NCBI GenBank assembly: GCA_023055355.1
Contig: JALJCS010000004.1
Coordinates: 29,850,744-29,914,743, forward strand
Source: Agelaius tricolor
Lineage: Eukaryota; Chordata; Aves; Passeriformes; Icteridae
DNA: 64,000 nucleotides
Direction of reading: 5' to 3'
A program made the translations under genes and the position numbers. Below, piece after piece: positions 48,291-60,181 of this stretch. The first letter of the stretch is position 1; each line of letters starts with the position of its first letter. The notes below the pieces were generated by a model. The model was not told the origin of the DNA, searched no databases, and was given only the letters and a program-made list of their open reading frames with translations.

Positions 48291-50540
48291 CACTAACAAG
48301 GGACTAATAGACCCAAAGCACAGATTAGCTTAAGTAAAGGACTGAATTAGTAGGACTATTTTTGGTCCAGTGTTCAAGCCAGTTTGAGAGGAGTTGGATG
48401 GGACTTGGATGAATATCATACATTGAGGCATACAGATATTGCTTAATGATTGCAACAATTACATCACTATTACCAGACAAAGAGAGAAAGAAAAGACAAC
48501 ATTTTCCAAAAATTAATAGAGCTGAGTTCACTAATCCCCTCTTAGATTAGAGACTCCCAAGTATCTAAGGGCTCTGGGAAAAAAAAAAAAAAGATGCAAA
48601 TATTATATAGAAGGCTGAGTCCCAACAAAATTTCCAACCTTGTCCCTATAATAACTTCTAATGCCCTTGCTACAATTTGCATCTGTTCCACTGTGCAGCT
48701 CACTACAGAAAAACCTTCCTCTCGAGAACAATCTCATAAGGCAGAAGCAGCTGCTCCTGTTCCTCCTGCTCTCCCTCTTCAATTCTTTGAAGTCGTGTCA
48801 CTAAATTTCAAATGGTAAGTTTGCTTTATTACTTCAGCTTTCAGTGGAGTTTAGGGAAAACTTGGTAGCAAAACTTAGACTTATACTGCAATGCATGAGA
48901 GGACAGCTTCCCAGTCAAGACCAAACCCTATTTCCCTCCAATCTTGTTTAACTAACAAAATTAATTTTCCTCTTTAAAATTTAAAATAAACATGTTTTGA
49001 TTTTTTCAGTAATTGACATTGGCAAAATTGAAGGGATGGTGTTCGTACACTGATTTTTCTGTTGAAAAGCCAAACTGCAGATAGTTTGACCTGGTGCCAA
49101 GTCTGAGTTGCTTCATTTCTTCTGTTTCCTGATGTCAATACAGGCAAGATAGCTAACATGCACCAGTGGCTGGTCAAAAATTCAAGTAGAAGAAGTATAC
49201 TGCAAGTATAAGAAAGAAAGTCAAGAAGGGGCAGACACCAAAACAGCTGTCTTGTCACAGTTTAAACACTTTGTGTTTGTCTGCTACCGGGTTTTCCAGC
49301 TACTTATCAGCAAGAACAGTGGAGAGTTAATAAATCTACGTCTCCAGAAAAATAGGAAACACACAACAAATTAATCCTGTAACACACCACCATTTCTCAG
49401 CTTTACAAATCAATAACTGGATTGCAAAACACAACAACCATGGAAAAAAAGTAACACTAGAACTGTAAAGTTCTAATCTGTTTTTCTAGCAGTACATGTT
49501 AAGGTCTCCTAGTCAGATCTTTGAGGTAGATGTGCTTAGCCATGGTCTTAAATGAGCCTTCCAAGAGGATGAAGGGTTTCAGAGCCAAAAAGCAATTACG
49601 TTTTTGAATAAAAATTAGAAAGATTATCTATGTGAAAAATAACAGGACATGGAAGAGTTCATTTTTCCAGCTCAGTCACTTCATATTGTAGCAAGTTGTG
49701 CACAATGCCTGCATTTGTCCTACCTTTCTTACAGCCTGACTAACCACTCTTGACACATTTGATTGTTTCTCCAGCTCTGTGTTTCAGTCACAGGCTTTTA
49801 ATTCCTGATGTAACTTTTTCATTTCTTTTTGTCTGTTGCACCCAGTGCCCTCCCAAACACTCTATTTCTGAACAGATCATGTAATTTTTCATGGAAAGAC
49901 TCCCTCTTTTTTTATATGACTCTGTGTTACTAAACACAGAAAAAAAATTAAAACCATAATTAATTAAGGCATTGTCAATCACAGTAAAGCAAATCACAGA
50001 GGACAGATATAAGGCTTAATAGTTTTAGATACAGCCTTTGCCTTTTGGTCACAGAGCTTTTGTCAGGTGTACTGACATTATTGACTGGTGTATGGCACAA
50101 AGAATGGATTATGCTTTGATTTGCTGCAGTCTGCAGCATTGCCAGGACTGCACATTTACATTGCCTCTTGACCAGAAATTAAATTTGGGCCAGTATCCAG
50201 TCCTCTGTCCAAATCATTCATGCATATGAAGTAACTCCTTAGGAACCTTGCATCCATATTTGCAATCCCTTTCCTGATTTCGTTCTTAGCTCCAGCAGGA
50301 GGCAAATAATTTTGACTGTACAAACAGTTTTCTTAGTTGTATGCCACAATATAAACATAAAGCAAAGTTTCACCTAAAAATTTCCATTCCAAAATTCAAA
50401 TTCACTGGACATAGACAATGCCCAAAAGACTAGGTTACAAAATCTCTCTGGTCATAAAAACACAGAGAGCCACATCTTTTTGTCATAGCCTTGCCTCTTT
50501 CTGGACTACTTGGACACAGGGAATCAGGATTGAAGTGGGT
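48291..50540. other. Unique non-coding sequence, 2.2 kb
   Basis: No gene or transposon recognised. A short poly-A lies near 48580-48592. A donor-like site (aaatg/gtaagt, 48813/48814) with a good acceptor at 48698 bounds a small open segment, but the evidence is too thin to call an exon. Confidence 0.45.
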
Positions 50541-51587
50541 AAGTTTTTGGTAGTGGAGGGGCTACAAAGGTGGTTTCTATGAAGTTTCCCCCTGTCTGAT
50601 AGAGCCACTCCTAGATGGCACCAAGGCGCACACACTGATAGCCAAGGCCAAGCCATCAGCAACAGTAGCAGTGCCTGAGGATAACTCTTTTAAGAACAGG
50701 GTAAACCTGCTGCGCAGCAGCACCTGGAAGTGAGGATTGAGTGTGTTGGAGAAACAGGTCTCCAGACAATAAAGTCAGTGGAGAAGGACAAGCGGGAGGT
50801 GGTCCATGTGCCAGAGCAGATTCCCCAGCAGCCCATGGTGAGGCAGGTTTTCTGTCTTCAGCTGATGGAGATCCATGGGAGAGCAGATCTCTGCCTGCAG
50901 CCTGTGGAGGACCCACACCAGAAAAGGGTAGATGTGCCCAAAGAAGGCTGTCACCATGTGAGAAGCCTGTGCTGAAACAAGATCCTGTCAGGGGCTGTGG
51001 CCCTCTGAAGAGAGACCACATTGGAATGGGTTTCCTGGCAGAACTTGTGACCCCATGCAGACTCACACAGGAACAGGCCATTCCTGAGGGACTGAACCCC
51101 ATAGGATGGATGTATGCTGGACCTGCCATGAAGAACGGCAGCCTGAGGGAGGGCTCTTGTTGCAGGAGCTCCTGGATGACTGTTTCCTGTGGGAGGGACC
51201 TCACACTGGAGGAGAGGAGCAGAAGGCACAACAGAGACAAGTGTGTGCTGAACTGTATCCAGCTTCTGTTCCTCATCCACCTGTGCTGCTCTAGGGAGAA
51301 TGTAGAGAATTTAAGAGTGAACTTGAGCCTGTGACAAAAGAAGGTGTGTGGGGAAGGTGTTTTAACATTATATTTTTTTTCCACATTATCCTACAGTGAT
51401 TTGACTGGTAATAAATTACATTTATTTTCCCTAAATCAAGTCTGGTTTGCCCATGATTGTAGTTGGTAATTTATCTCTCTACCCTTATCCTGGCCCTCAA
51501 GCCTTTCATTGTGTTTTCTCTCCCCTGTCCAGTTCAGAAGTGACAGGGTTTGATATGCACCTAGTGTCCAGTCAATCAACCACCACA
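50541..51587 (+). mobile_element. Solo LTR, family A copy 3
   Basis: Plus-strand LTR: tttttggtagtggaggggct, ggtggtttctatgaagtttc, 'ccccctgtctgatagagcca', the 'tcttttaagaacagggtaaa' box with ctgctgcgcagcagcacctgg, a long internal array of gtggaggaccc, cctgcagcc and ggcaggacttgtgaccc-like units (about 50800-51200), 'tttgactggtaataaattac' (51402-51421), and the end 'ccagtcaatcaaccaccaca' at 51568-51587. The 5' start of the family (tgttggtttgac) is missing or diverged, so the left limit is approximate. gggt lies on both sides of the stated ends but is too short to count as a target-site duplication. The 242-codon minus-strand and 197-codon plus-strand open frames over 50656-51384 are by-products of the array. 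Confidence 0.85.
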
Positions 51588-54500
51588 GGGTGACCAAAGA
51601 AATCACATTCGTGTCCTGATGTAGTAATGAACACAGTCTGACAGGAAGTCCACAAAGAAATGCATATTTTGGAAATCTAAAGAGAGAAATGGGTCATTTT
51701 GCTGTGGCAGTCCAGCTGGATCAGCCCCATACCCCATCTGCCTGTAATCAAAACCCCACACTCAGAAATAAACTTATCAAGACTCTCTGGTGATTCAGTC
51801 ACGTATTTGGGTAAAGGTTTCCCAAATGCTTAATTTGGAGGAGAAACAGATCTAAGGTACACACAACTCCTCTGAGCTCTTATGTCACAGCTGTCATCAA
51901 AATTTGATTCTTAGCATTTCAAGATCAGAATCAGATTTTTCCACATAATACAGAAGATTCCTTGCTCACTGTGGAAAGTGGTCAAGAAAGACATTTTTAT
52001 CACACCTTTTTTTTCTAGCAGATCTCAGAGAAGATTTTTAAGAACTTATGGTTGAGCACCCTGTGGAGAAAAACAGCTGCTGCTGGGGTGCAGCCTCTCA
52101 AGGGAACAAGAACATTCCAACCAACCAAGAACAGAAATCCAGAGTGGGCAAAATAAGATATCTCAATTAATACACTTATCCCTTGAGCAGAATTACAGTC
52201 TTTAATGGCTACAAGTTGCTAAGATAATAGGTCTGGACAAAAACAATCATGAAAAAGAAAACTTTACAACACTTTACAAAAATTTACAAAACTTCAATGC
52301 ATTGCAAAGCTCTGCAGTGTTACAGAAATAGCAGTAGCACAGATAAATTGCAGAGACAAGTCAGCCTTTGAAAACTTTGCTATTTGAGTAGCTATTAATT
52401 GTGACTTGGTGCACTATATATGTGTAATGATCTCTTTGCTACCACCCAATATAAAGCACTAATTTTCCCTTATGTTTATGAAAAAATTCTTATAATTTAC
52501 CAAGTATCTATAATGAGTATTTATTAATTTTAATTACAGAAACATCATATTTCGAGAGAAAGAGGTGATCCATAAATATAAAACTAAATATATTGCTGAG
52601 TACAGTAAATGAAGTAGTATTTAATTACCATCAATTGCTATAAGTAACTGTCAAGGGCTAACCACTACTACTACAAATCTCATGTAAAATAGAAAAATGT
52701 ATGTGTTGCTGCTAAATAATTTAATTTATTAAAGTTACATTTTTGCACTCTACTTAGAAGAGAGGATCAAATATATGCAATCATTCCATTACACAATGGA
52801 AGCTAGGTAACTATCGTACCTCTAGGCTGCAGAATCAGAATAAACCACACTGCAGCTAAAAATTATACTCTGTATAAAGCTTGAAAATGTGCAGTTTCAA
52901 GCTGTATAGAATGATGAGTTTGACTGAATGTTTTAACAATGAAACTCAGTACAGAATGTATCACAAGATACTATTAGTCCTCACCGGTTCAACACCAGAA
53001 AGATAACAGCAAAAATAACAATAGCAGCAGCCTCTGATTGTTTTATTTTTAGTACAAAATTTCAGCTAGAACAACAAAAGTCTGGAAGTCCATATGAACT
53101 TTTTCCTTCTCTTTCTACTGGAGTTTGAAACAGAACACCATCAACACTGTGAACGTTTCCATCTACCATGTTACTAGAAATAATGTGTAAACATTCAGGT
53201 GTGCCACTGATGTGAAAGGAAAGTCCTAACCATGAGATTTTATTTCAGAAGTTCAATTGCATATGCAGTCAAAATCCTAGCAGTCAATTATTTCATCAGA
53301 TACCATGTTACATTGTTATGGAAAGGATTGTATTTGTGTGTCCTCCCAGTCAAATTGTTTTTCATGTATACATTTTGTGATGGACAGGATGAACCAGATG
53401 GAAATGAGGAGATAAAGAGAAGATTGTTCACCATACTGTAAATATTATGACACAAAAGATATCATCTGGAATAAAGAAGAGAGTGAAAGACAAGAACCAG
53501 ATGGAACTCAGTGTAAGATATGTAAGATACTTCTATCTCTATGCCATTGGTTCAAAGGCAGCCACAGGACCTGTGACTCCTGAAGGTAAAAGCAATGACT
53601 TTTTATTTACACCATGTCTGGAATGCCTATGAATTTATCTCACATTCTGGATTTTGTTATTGTATCCCTGTTGTGAATTTCAAACCTTCAAGGGCTGTAG
53701 GAACTGTAGGTACCAAACTACTTTTCTTCTACAGAGAGCACTTCCAAGCCACCACTGCAAACACCAATGCTTGTTCTTATTTACATAATCTTTTAAAGAC
53801 AGTCACAAAAGCTTTTTTTCTAGCTATGTTTCTGTTAGGGGTTTAAGAATCAACAGAGCCACAGCATCTGGCTAGATGCCAGTGCAAATTCCTTTTCCAC
53901 AGAGTCAAGGCAGTTTACAAAACAGTCTGAACTTCACCAGCCCAGAAGTCTTTTTGAGCTTGGTGACAGAATTTACGATGCATATTCAATATCTGATTCC
54001 TCAAGACACCTAAACAGGTCAAAGCAAAAATGTTCTTTCATATATAAGTACAAGAATATATGCCTGTTCAGAGCAATTTCCAAATCAAATTATTGTTTAC
54101 TAGCATGAGAGGTTCAGTTGGAAGGGAAAAAATCCTCCATCAGTTTAAAGACCTTTTCCTAGTTTACCTATATTGAAATGGAATAGTTATTTATGCTCAA
54201 GCAAACAGATATAATTAATCACTAAGAAGTTAAATAATTTGCTAAAGATCCTTACATGTATAGCATTTAGGGAACTTAGGAAAAATTATAATGGCAACTT
54301 TGCATGACTTTGCTTTTTCTGCAGTGACAGAAATTCAGTTTTTTTTAATAAAACTCATCGCCTGTTATGCCTTTCTAAGAGTAATGTGTAAATGTCAAAC
54401 ATAATTTTCTTTCATTCCCAAGCAAAAGTCAAGGTACTGTGTGAAACAGTATGTAATTAATGACTCACTTGATGTGACAATAAAAAATATCTCAACAACT

Positions 54501-54704
54501 TATGCTAGCTATTTATGCCAACCAGAGGACACTCTTCAGATGGGCTTTCCATCATGTTTTAGGAAAAGGAGACACAAAACACTTCATCTTTTTTTCTTCT
54601 GAGGTGCTGTAAAGCTAAACACTACATTCATAATTCCAGGTCCTCCCAAACCCCTCGCACTCCATTTGAAAAGAAAGAAGAAGGAAAAGTACTAGTGTAA
54701 TTTC
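51588..54704. other. Unique non-coding sequence, 3.1 kb
   Basis: AT-rich, with no gene or transposon recognised. Open frames up to 83 codons only. Confidence 0.5.
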
Positions 54705-54710
54705 CTAAAC
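54705..54710. repeat. Target-site duplication, left copy (ctaaac)
   Basis: ctaaac immediately before the LTR start TGGAGC at 54711; identical to 55316-55321. Confidence 0.93.
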
Positions 54711-55315
54711 TGGAGCGGTGTGGCCGGTACAAACACGCCCAGGCTAGATAACCAGCCCGTCTCCAGCCAATGGGGCGCTTCCCCAACTCGAAGCCGGGTA
54801 CTGCACCTAAGGCACTAATCTGTCTTGTGGACGTGGCCGCTGAACTCCAATCCGCAGGAAGAAAGAGGCATCTCTCAGTGGCTCGTTGCAGTCGGGTTGA
54901 TTAGGCCCCAGAGGGACCAAAACGCTCCCAAGGGATCCAGAGGCTGAGAGGCCCGAGGTGAGGAAAACCTCGGGTTATAAAGAAGGTGGGAGGGGAGGGG
55001 GGGGTGACAAATCAGGAGAGAGAAGGGAAGGATACACTGGGGATTGACATAGCGACAAAACCAATCATTCACAACTAAGGGAGGGGCCCCGGCCCCTGAG
55101 CCAATCACCCGACACCCTGGCCAGAAGCTTCTGGAAAAAGAGGCAGGGGTGCCGAGTGACAGGCAGGCAGCCGGGGGTGGAGAAGTAGAAGGATACATGT
55201 TGTAACCATGGAGGTTGGGGAGGGGTTTGGGGATTGACAGTTAACCGAGTTAGGACAGGACCTTTTAACGTGAACAATGGGGGTGAACAGAACAAACACA
55301 AAACGAACCACAACA
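54711..55315 (-). mobile_element. Solo LTR, family E, ERVK-like, 605 bp, relatively young
   Basis: TG at 54711-54712 (tggagcggtgtggccggtac) to CA at 55314-55315 (gaaccacaaca), bracketed by an exact 6-bp duplication ctaaac. Six-base duplications are typical of bird ERVK elements. Read on the minus strand it starts tgttgtggttcgttttgtgt, has a TATA-like ttataa (plus 54975-54980) after a C-rich run, and a degenerate polyadenylation-like cctaatcaa (plus 54897-54905) before a GC-rich 3' part containing cggccacgtccacaag. The GC- and CpG-rich content contrasts sharply with the AT-rich flanks, and CpG dinucleotides have not all decayed, which together with the intact duplication suggests a fairly recent insertion. 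No internal viral sequence remains, so it probably formed by LTR-LTR recombination. A plus-strand reading with TATAAAG is possible, so orientation is moderately certain. Confidence 0.92.
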
Positions 55316-55321
55316 CTAAAC
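55316..55321. repeat. Target-site duplication, right copy (ctaaac)
   Basis: Exact repeat of 54705-54710, directly after the LTR's CA. Confidence 0.93.
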
Positions 55322-55559
55322 TTAGGCAGTCGCACTGTATCTTTCTGTTAATGCTCTCCTCCCCATGAATTTTCAGTCCAGAAGCCAATTTCAATTCAGA
55401 TTTGTGAAGCAGAGCTCTCAAGTATTCTCCCTGTGAATTTCGTGAAAATTGGAAAGTAGAAAAGAAAGGCGCAAATGCTGTATTGTTAACATCAAGGAAA
55501 AGACCACAGAATGGTTTTAGTCTTTTTCAACATCAAATAATATATGAAACAGAGCATCA

Positions 55560-55800
55560 CAAACAGTGGTACCTGATCTGCAAAGAGTTTGTACCTCATG
55601 TCAGGCTGGCACTCTGGTCAATATTACTGAGGATTACATCAGGAGCTCAGCTAGTATTAGCCACAGGAGAATCCACAGCAGAGAGCAGTGTTCTGTGTTC
55701 CTTGACTGTGGCAAAATCTTCAGTGATTTTATGTCATTTATCATCCACAAGGAGATACGTATCCAAGATGTGCTCATGCTGGCAGTGTTCCTCGCTGTGG
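55560..55800 (+). pseudogene. Decayed C2H2 zinc-finger gene fragment
   Basis: In the frame open from 55566 the translation contains CTSC, then SISHRRIHSREQ, then DCGKIFSDFMSFIIHKEIRI. This follows the layout of tandem C2H2 fingers: a C-x2-C, an H-x3-H (HRRIH), a linker in the place of TGE(K/R)P (SREQ), then CGKxF...H. Damage is visible. In the first finger 20 residues separate the second Cys from the first His, where 12 are usual. In the second finger the first Cys is replaced by Phe (FLDC) and the last His by Arg (HKEIR), so zinc binding would fail. The match to a finger, including the intact linker spacing, is too specific for chance, although the remainder of the 123-codon frame shows no domain. 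It could be part of a dead gene or of a retrocopy. It begins about 240 bases from the solo LTR at 55315. No flanking exons or KRAB-type box seen. Confidence 0.6.
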
Positions 55801-56200
55801 AGCCTCTAGCATCTTATAAAGCAGCAATGCACACTGAAGCTCTTTGTCCACAGGCCATTCATAACTCCTCTCTCTCATTTTTACAATCCTTTCCTCCATT
55901 CTTCCAAGTGGAATATCAAACATTTAATAAAGCATAAGCTACTCTTCCAATCAGAGTAAACTTGAGTTAAATTTGTCCTTAAGCTCAAGGAAAGAAAGCC
56001 ACAAGAAACTTCACCAATTATGGTTGTTTCTTAGGGAAGATGTTTTCAGAGACTTGAAATTACTCAAATCCTTATATATTAAATAATTTATAACATCCTA
56101 ACTTTTATAATCATTGAAATGCTATACTGAGAAATCAGAAAGAGAACTTTTGTCTGCCTTGTTTGTTTTCTTTGCAGTTTTTTTTCAGAGGCCGTGGTAA

Positions 56201-56246
56201 CCAGTCCAAGTTCTTCACAGCAGCCAGTCCAAGTTCTTCACAGCAC
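56201..56246. repeat. 23-bp tandem duplication with partial third copy
   Basis: ccagtccaagttcttcacag starts at 56201 and again at 56224; the 23-base units differ only at the last base. A partial third copy (ttcttcacagc) follows at about 56252. Confidence 0.93.
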
Positions 56247-56617
56247 CTGCTTTCTTCACAGCTGCCTGATGAGATAAAGGGCTCTTTTGACATCATATAG
56301 CAAGTGTTCTGCCAATTGATATTTTTATATATATTTTAGACAGGGGTATCAGTTTTGCTTATTATGATTTCTGACCTCAAACTCATTTGTCCTACCATAT
56401 TTCTTGTTAGTAGTATGATGAGTGGCAGAACGTGTCCATCCTCTGTCATGGCCCTCTGAACAAGGCCTGTGTAGGGTGGATTTTTCTTCTTTAAAAAAAA
56501 TCTAATTTGTATGTCAAATTAAGATTCCAAAATTTTGAGGAACTGCAGTTTTCATCCTAAAAATACAGCCTGCAAAACAATCCACCCAGTTTATGGGACA
56601 CTGTCTATTAACCCTAT

Positions 56618-56713
56618 TAATTATATATATATATTTTATATAGGATGCAATATAACCTCTAATATATAGAAGATATATATATAAATAGGCTATAATATAT
56701 CTATAAATATACG
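56618..56713. repeat. AT-dinucleotide-rich low-complexity region
   Basis: Runs such as tatatatatatatttt, atatatatataaat and ataatatatctataaata with few G or C. They give tyrosine/isoleucine-rich nonsense frames on the minus strand. Confidence 0.85.
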
Positions 56714-58189
56714 GACTGATTTTTTTCTTACCTATTTTTTTTTTAAATAAGCACACTACAACAACAATCAAATCACTCAGTTTCTCAGGGGAGAAATCAG
56801 GTCCATGCGTTCCTATACTGGGTTCATAGAACACATTATTCATATAATAATAATCTAATTAACAGTGTGAGAATTCTGAGATTTAATATTATTTCAGCTG
56901 TGTTGACTATAGAGTCATGCTGCTTAAGAAATGCAACCTCATTTTTTCAATTATTTGTTATGAAATTGATGCATTTCCTATCTAGGTATGGTGAACACTT
57001 ATTCTCTTGCCAAGCTAACTCTAACTTCTGATAGATGTGACAGTTCAAGCAAAACATTTTGAAGTTCTGCCAAACCCTGAACTGCAGAGAATGTAACTTT
57101 ATGCTTAGAAGAATTCCATTAACTTTTGTCTGCCTTGTTTGTGGTTTTTTCACATTTTTTGTTCAGCAGCTACTAATAGCAAAAATTAGAAAACAAATCA
57201 GGAAAGACTAGTCTCTGAAAATTTTTGACCTGATTTAGAGCTGGAAAGCACTTAGAACTTTCCAAAAATCCTGAGATTTCCCCAGAAGTCTTGGTTTTAT
57301 ACAGAAAAGGTAAATAAATATAATTCAAAATTGGATTTCTACCTAACTTCAATTACCATTGGAAAAACACATAGCCTTGCACAACAATTAAGGGCAGAAG
57401 AGAACTTTAAACCATTAGGTGAAGTACATATCCTGAAGCAGCTGCAAATTTACCTGTCTATTCCAAGTCACATCTATCCATCATAAGAGGAAAATATTTG
57501 CCAAACATGACTTCTGTTGTCCCTTTTACAATACATACAGATAAAATTGACAGGGTAGTGACCTAAACCTAGCTTAATATTTTTCATTTCTTTCTGGAAA
57601 ACTGAAATCAAGAGTATTATTAATATTCACTATACTGTAAAGTTAGTGGTTGTGGAACAAGAGATTTAGGATTGAGATTAAAACTTACTAAATAAAAAAG
57701 TAAAAAAAATAGATTGATGGAAATTGCAAATTGTTTTGTTAGGTAACATATGTCCCAAGGGTATTTTTGTGAAATTTCACCACAGTGCTATGTAGTAACT
57801 TGTACAGTTTCTGTTGCCTCCAAGCCAAAGGACTCGATATTTTAGCACAATCACAGACGTTGACACATTAAGTCAAAACACTCACAGCCTCAGTTCCCAA
57901 AAGAAAATTTTCCCATTTCCTTGTGTTGGTAGAAGACATTGATTAGTAAATCCCTGTACAAATCCTAACCAGGCAATAGCACATGGCTGGGTTTCACAGT
58001 GCATATCTCCTACACTATTGTAAAAACTAAATGGATTTTAAATCAAAAAAGGCTTGTCTTCAATCTTGGGCTGATAATCCACTACTGAAAGTAAATCCTA
58101 GCATTCTGTGCCTTTGCTGTGAAAATACTGGGGATGAAAAAGTTTTTGAGTAAGAATTGTTTCACACATGGAAGGAATATAATGGATAT

Positions 58190-58410
58190 ATCATAGAATG
58201 TTTTGGGCTGAAAGGGACCTTAAGGATCATATGGTTCCAACCCCTCTGCTGTGGGCAGAGGCACCTGCCACTTGACCAGGTTACTCAGAGCTCCATTCAA
58301 CCTGGTCATAAACACTTGCAGGGATGGATCATCCACAACTTCTCTGGGCAACCTGTTTCAGTGCCTCACAACCCTCACAGTTAAGAATTTCTTCCCCAAT
58401 ACTTAATACA
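58190..58410 (-). mobile_element. CR1 LINE 3'-end fragment, minus strand
   Basis: Plus-strand text starts atcatagaatgttttgggct, the reverse complement of the CR1 terminus, then aagggaccttaaggatcat, ggttccaacccctctgctgt, gggcagaggcacctgccact and 'atccacaacttctctgggca', in standard inverted CR1 order, ending aagaatttcttccccaatac. It is a 5'-truncated tail only, moderately diverged. Confidence 0.93.
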
Positions 58411-60153
58411 TCTTTTACCAAAATATTTTGCTTTAAGCTACAGCACTGGATAGTCCACTCCTATACAGGCATGCCAGCACCAAGGACAGGGATAAAAAGC
58501 AGTAAGTTCCAGCAATGTGTGTCATGACACATTATCAATACAACCCCCACCTTTCCTACCAGCTAATGGCAGTCACCTCTCATAAGCAAAGGCCCAAGAA
58601 CATCTTCCATTCTCCTTGGTCTGAGGAGGTCTTAGCTATGAATTGTAAACAGCCCAGAACTGAGAAAATTTCATAGGAATTCAGGATATACCTCTGTAGC
58701 ATAATGAATCAAGGCAAGCTCTTCGTTTGACCTATGATTTGACCCACTTATGTAATAGAACTTAAGTGATATGAGGCAGATGTGCCTTAGACTGCTCTGG
58801 AATGCAACAAAGGCCCTCTGCATGGTGGCTCCTGTTATATATTCCCCAAGAAGAGCAGTGGGACCAGACCAGGCAAAGAAAGTATATAGACTCCAGCACA
58901 AACATGGTCATTTTTTGCCCAGGGCGTTCAGATGGAATGTCTGGCATGTCAAAAGAATAGACACACTGGCACATCTTGATGAGGGCTGTTTGACCAGGGT
59001 CAAATATCTGTCTATAGAGTAACTAGAACACAAATGTAATATATATATCCCCCTGTTCTGAACCAGACTCTTCAGAGGCCTATCTCCTTCCATGCCCAAA
59101 AAACAAAAGATTTGAATCTTCAGAGTTTAAAGCCTTATGTTACAGAAAGATCAACACACTTCTCAAGTTTGTGGATGACATCCTCTTCCTTTTCCCTAAG
59201 AGAGCTCCTATCATGGTACTCAGAATTCATACCCAGCAGGATATAAGTACTCTAATTTCTGGAAGCCTTTGCTATTTTTGTTTTCTATTTCTTCTGCCTC
59301 TATTTCCTGATGTTTGCAAATCATATTCTATGCTGACACTGTCTCTGAAGTTTACACAGCTACACAGACTTATACAACAATTACATGTATAAAAAAGCCC
59401 AAGTTTAAAATTGGACAAGTTTATCAGTTCTGAGTTGTAAACCATGCGTAACCCTCTGTGTCAAAAACAAGAATGTCTATCTTTGTCTATATGTCTATCT
59501 TTACATACACACACAAACTTGACAGATTTCAATTTTATATACTGAAAATAATTGGGTTTTGACTCATCAAAAGAATTCACATTGAAACATGTTGAAGTGT
59601 CCAGATCCATTGACAACGGGGTTCATCTTCCTTATAAACTGACTGTACTAATTACACTCAGTGTTAATTTTTGTTTCCATGATACAAGGAAGACAAGTAG
59701 ACACATAGGAGGACCTGGATGGGGAAGAGTTTCCTACAAAGAATGTAGATTAATTATTTATTATATGGTGTGATCTTGAAATCAACATATAAAAAAGAGA
59801 TGATTAATCAAGCTAGGAGATCATTGGTCACACTTTCAGACATACACCAGGCAAGGCTGCAATGTCAAATAGAACTTAGGACACATGAAATCCATATATC
59901 AGAACTGCTGGCATGGCTTTATGAAACCTTTTAAAAATTATACTAGCAAGTTTGTTTCTACGTCATCTGCAGACAAAGAAGAAACACAAAATCCTTGAAT
60001 AATTCTTCCAGTGTGTTTCCACAGAGTTAATTATTATCTCAAGTATCAAAAGGAGTTTCAAAATTATCCTGCAAAGGGAAAAAATGGAAAATTATGTGCA
60101 AAATAGATTTTAATCATTCAGACTCAAGAATTTTCATGCAATTTAAAAAAGCA

Positions 60154-60181
60154 GCTTGACATACTTATGGGTATGTCAAGC
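60154..60181. other. Perfect 11-bp inverted repeat, 6-base loop
   Basis: gcttgacatac (60154-60164) pairs exactly with gtatgtcaagc (60171-60181) around ttatgg. Short enough to arise by chance, but it is cleanly formed. Confidence 0.85.

Larger units (their letters stand above)
55801..58189. other. Unique non-coding sequence, 2.4 kb
   Basis: No gene. It holds a 23-bp tandem duplication (56201-56246) and an AT-dinucleotide-rich segment (56618-56713). Open frames to 109 codons on the minus strand come from the TA-rich part. Confidence 0.5.

Noticed and set aside
50656..51384. 242-codon minus-strand and 197-codon plus-strand open frames
   Set aside because: Both lie in the internal array of a solo LTR, lack any domain and overlap each other.
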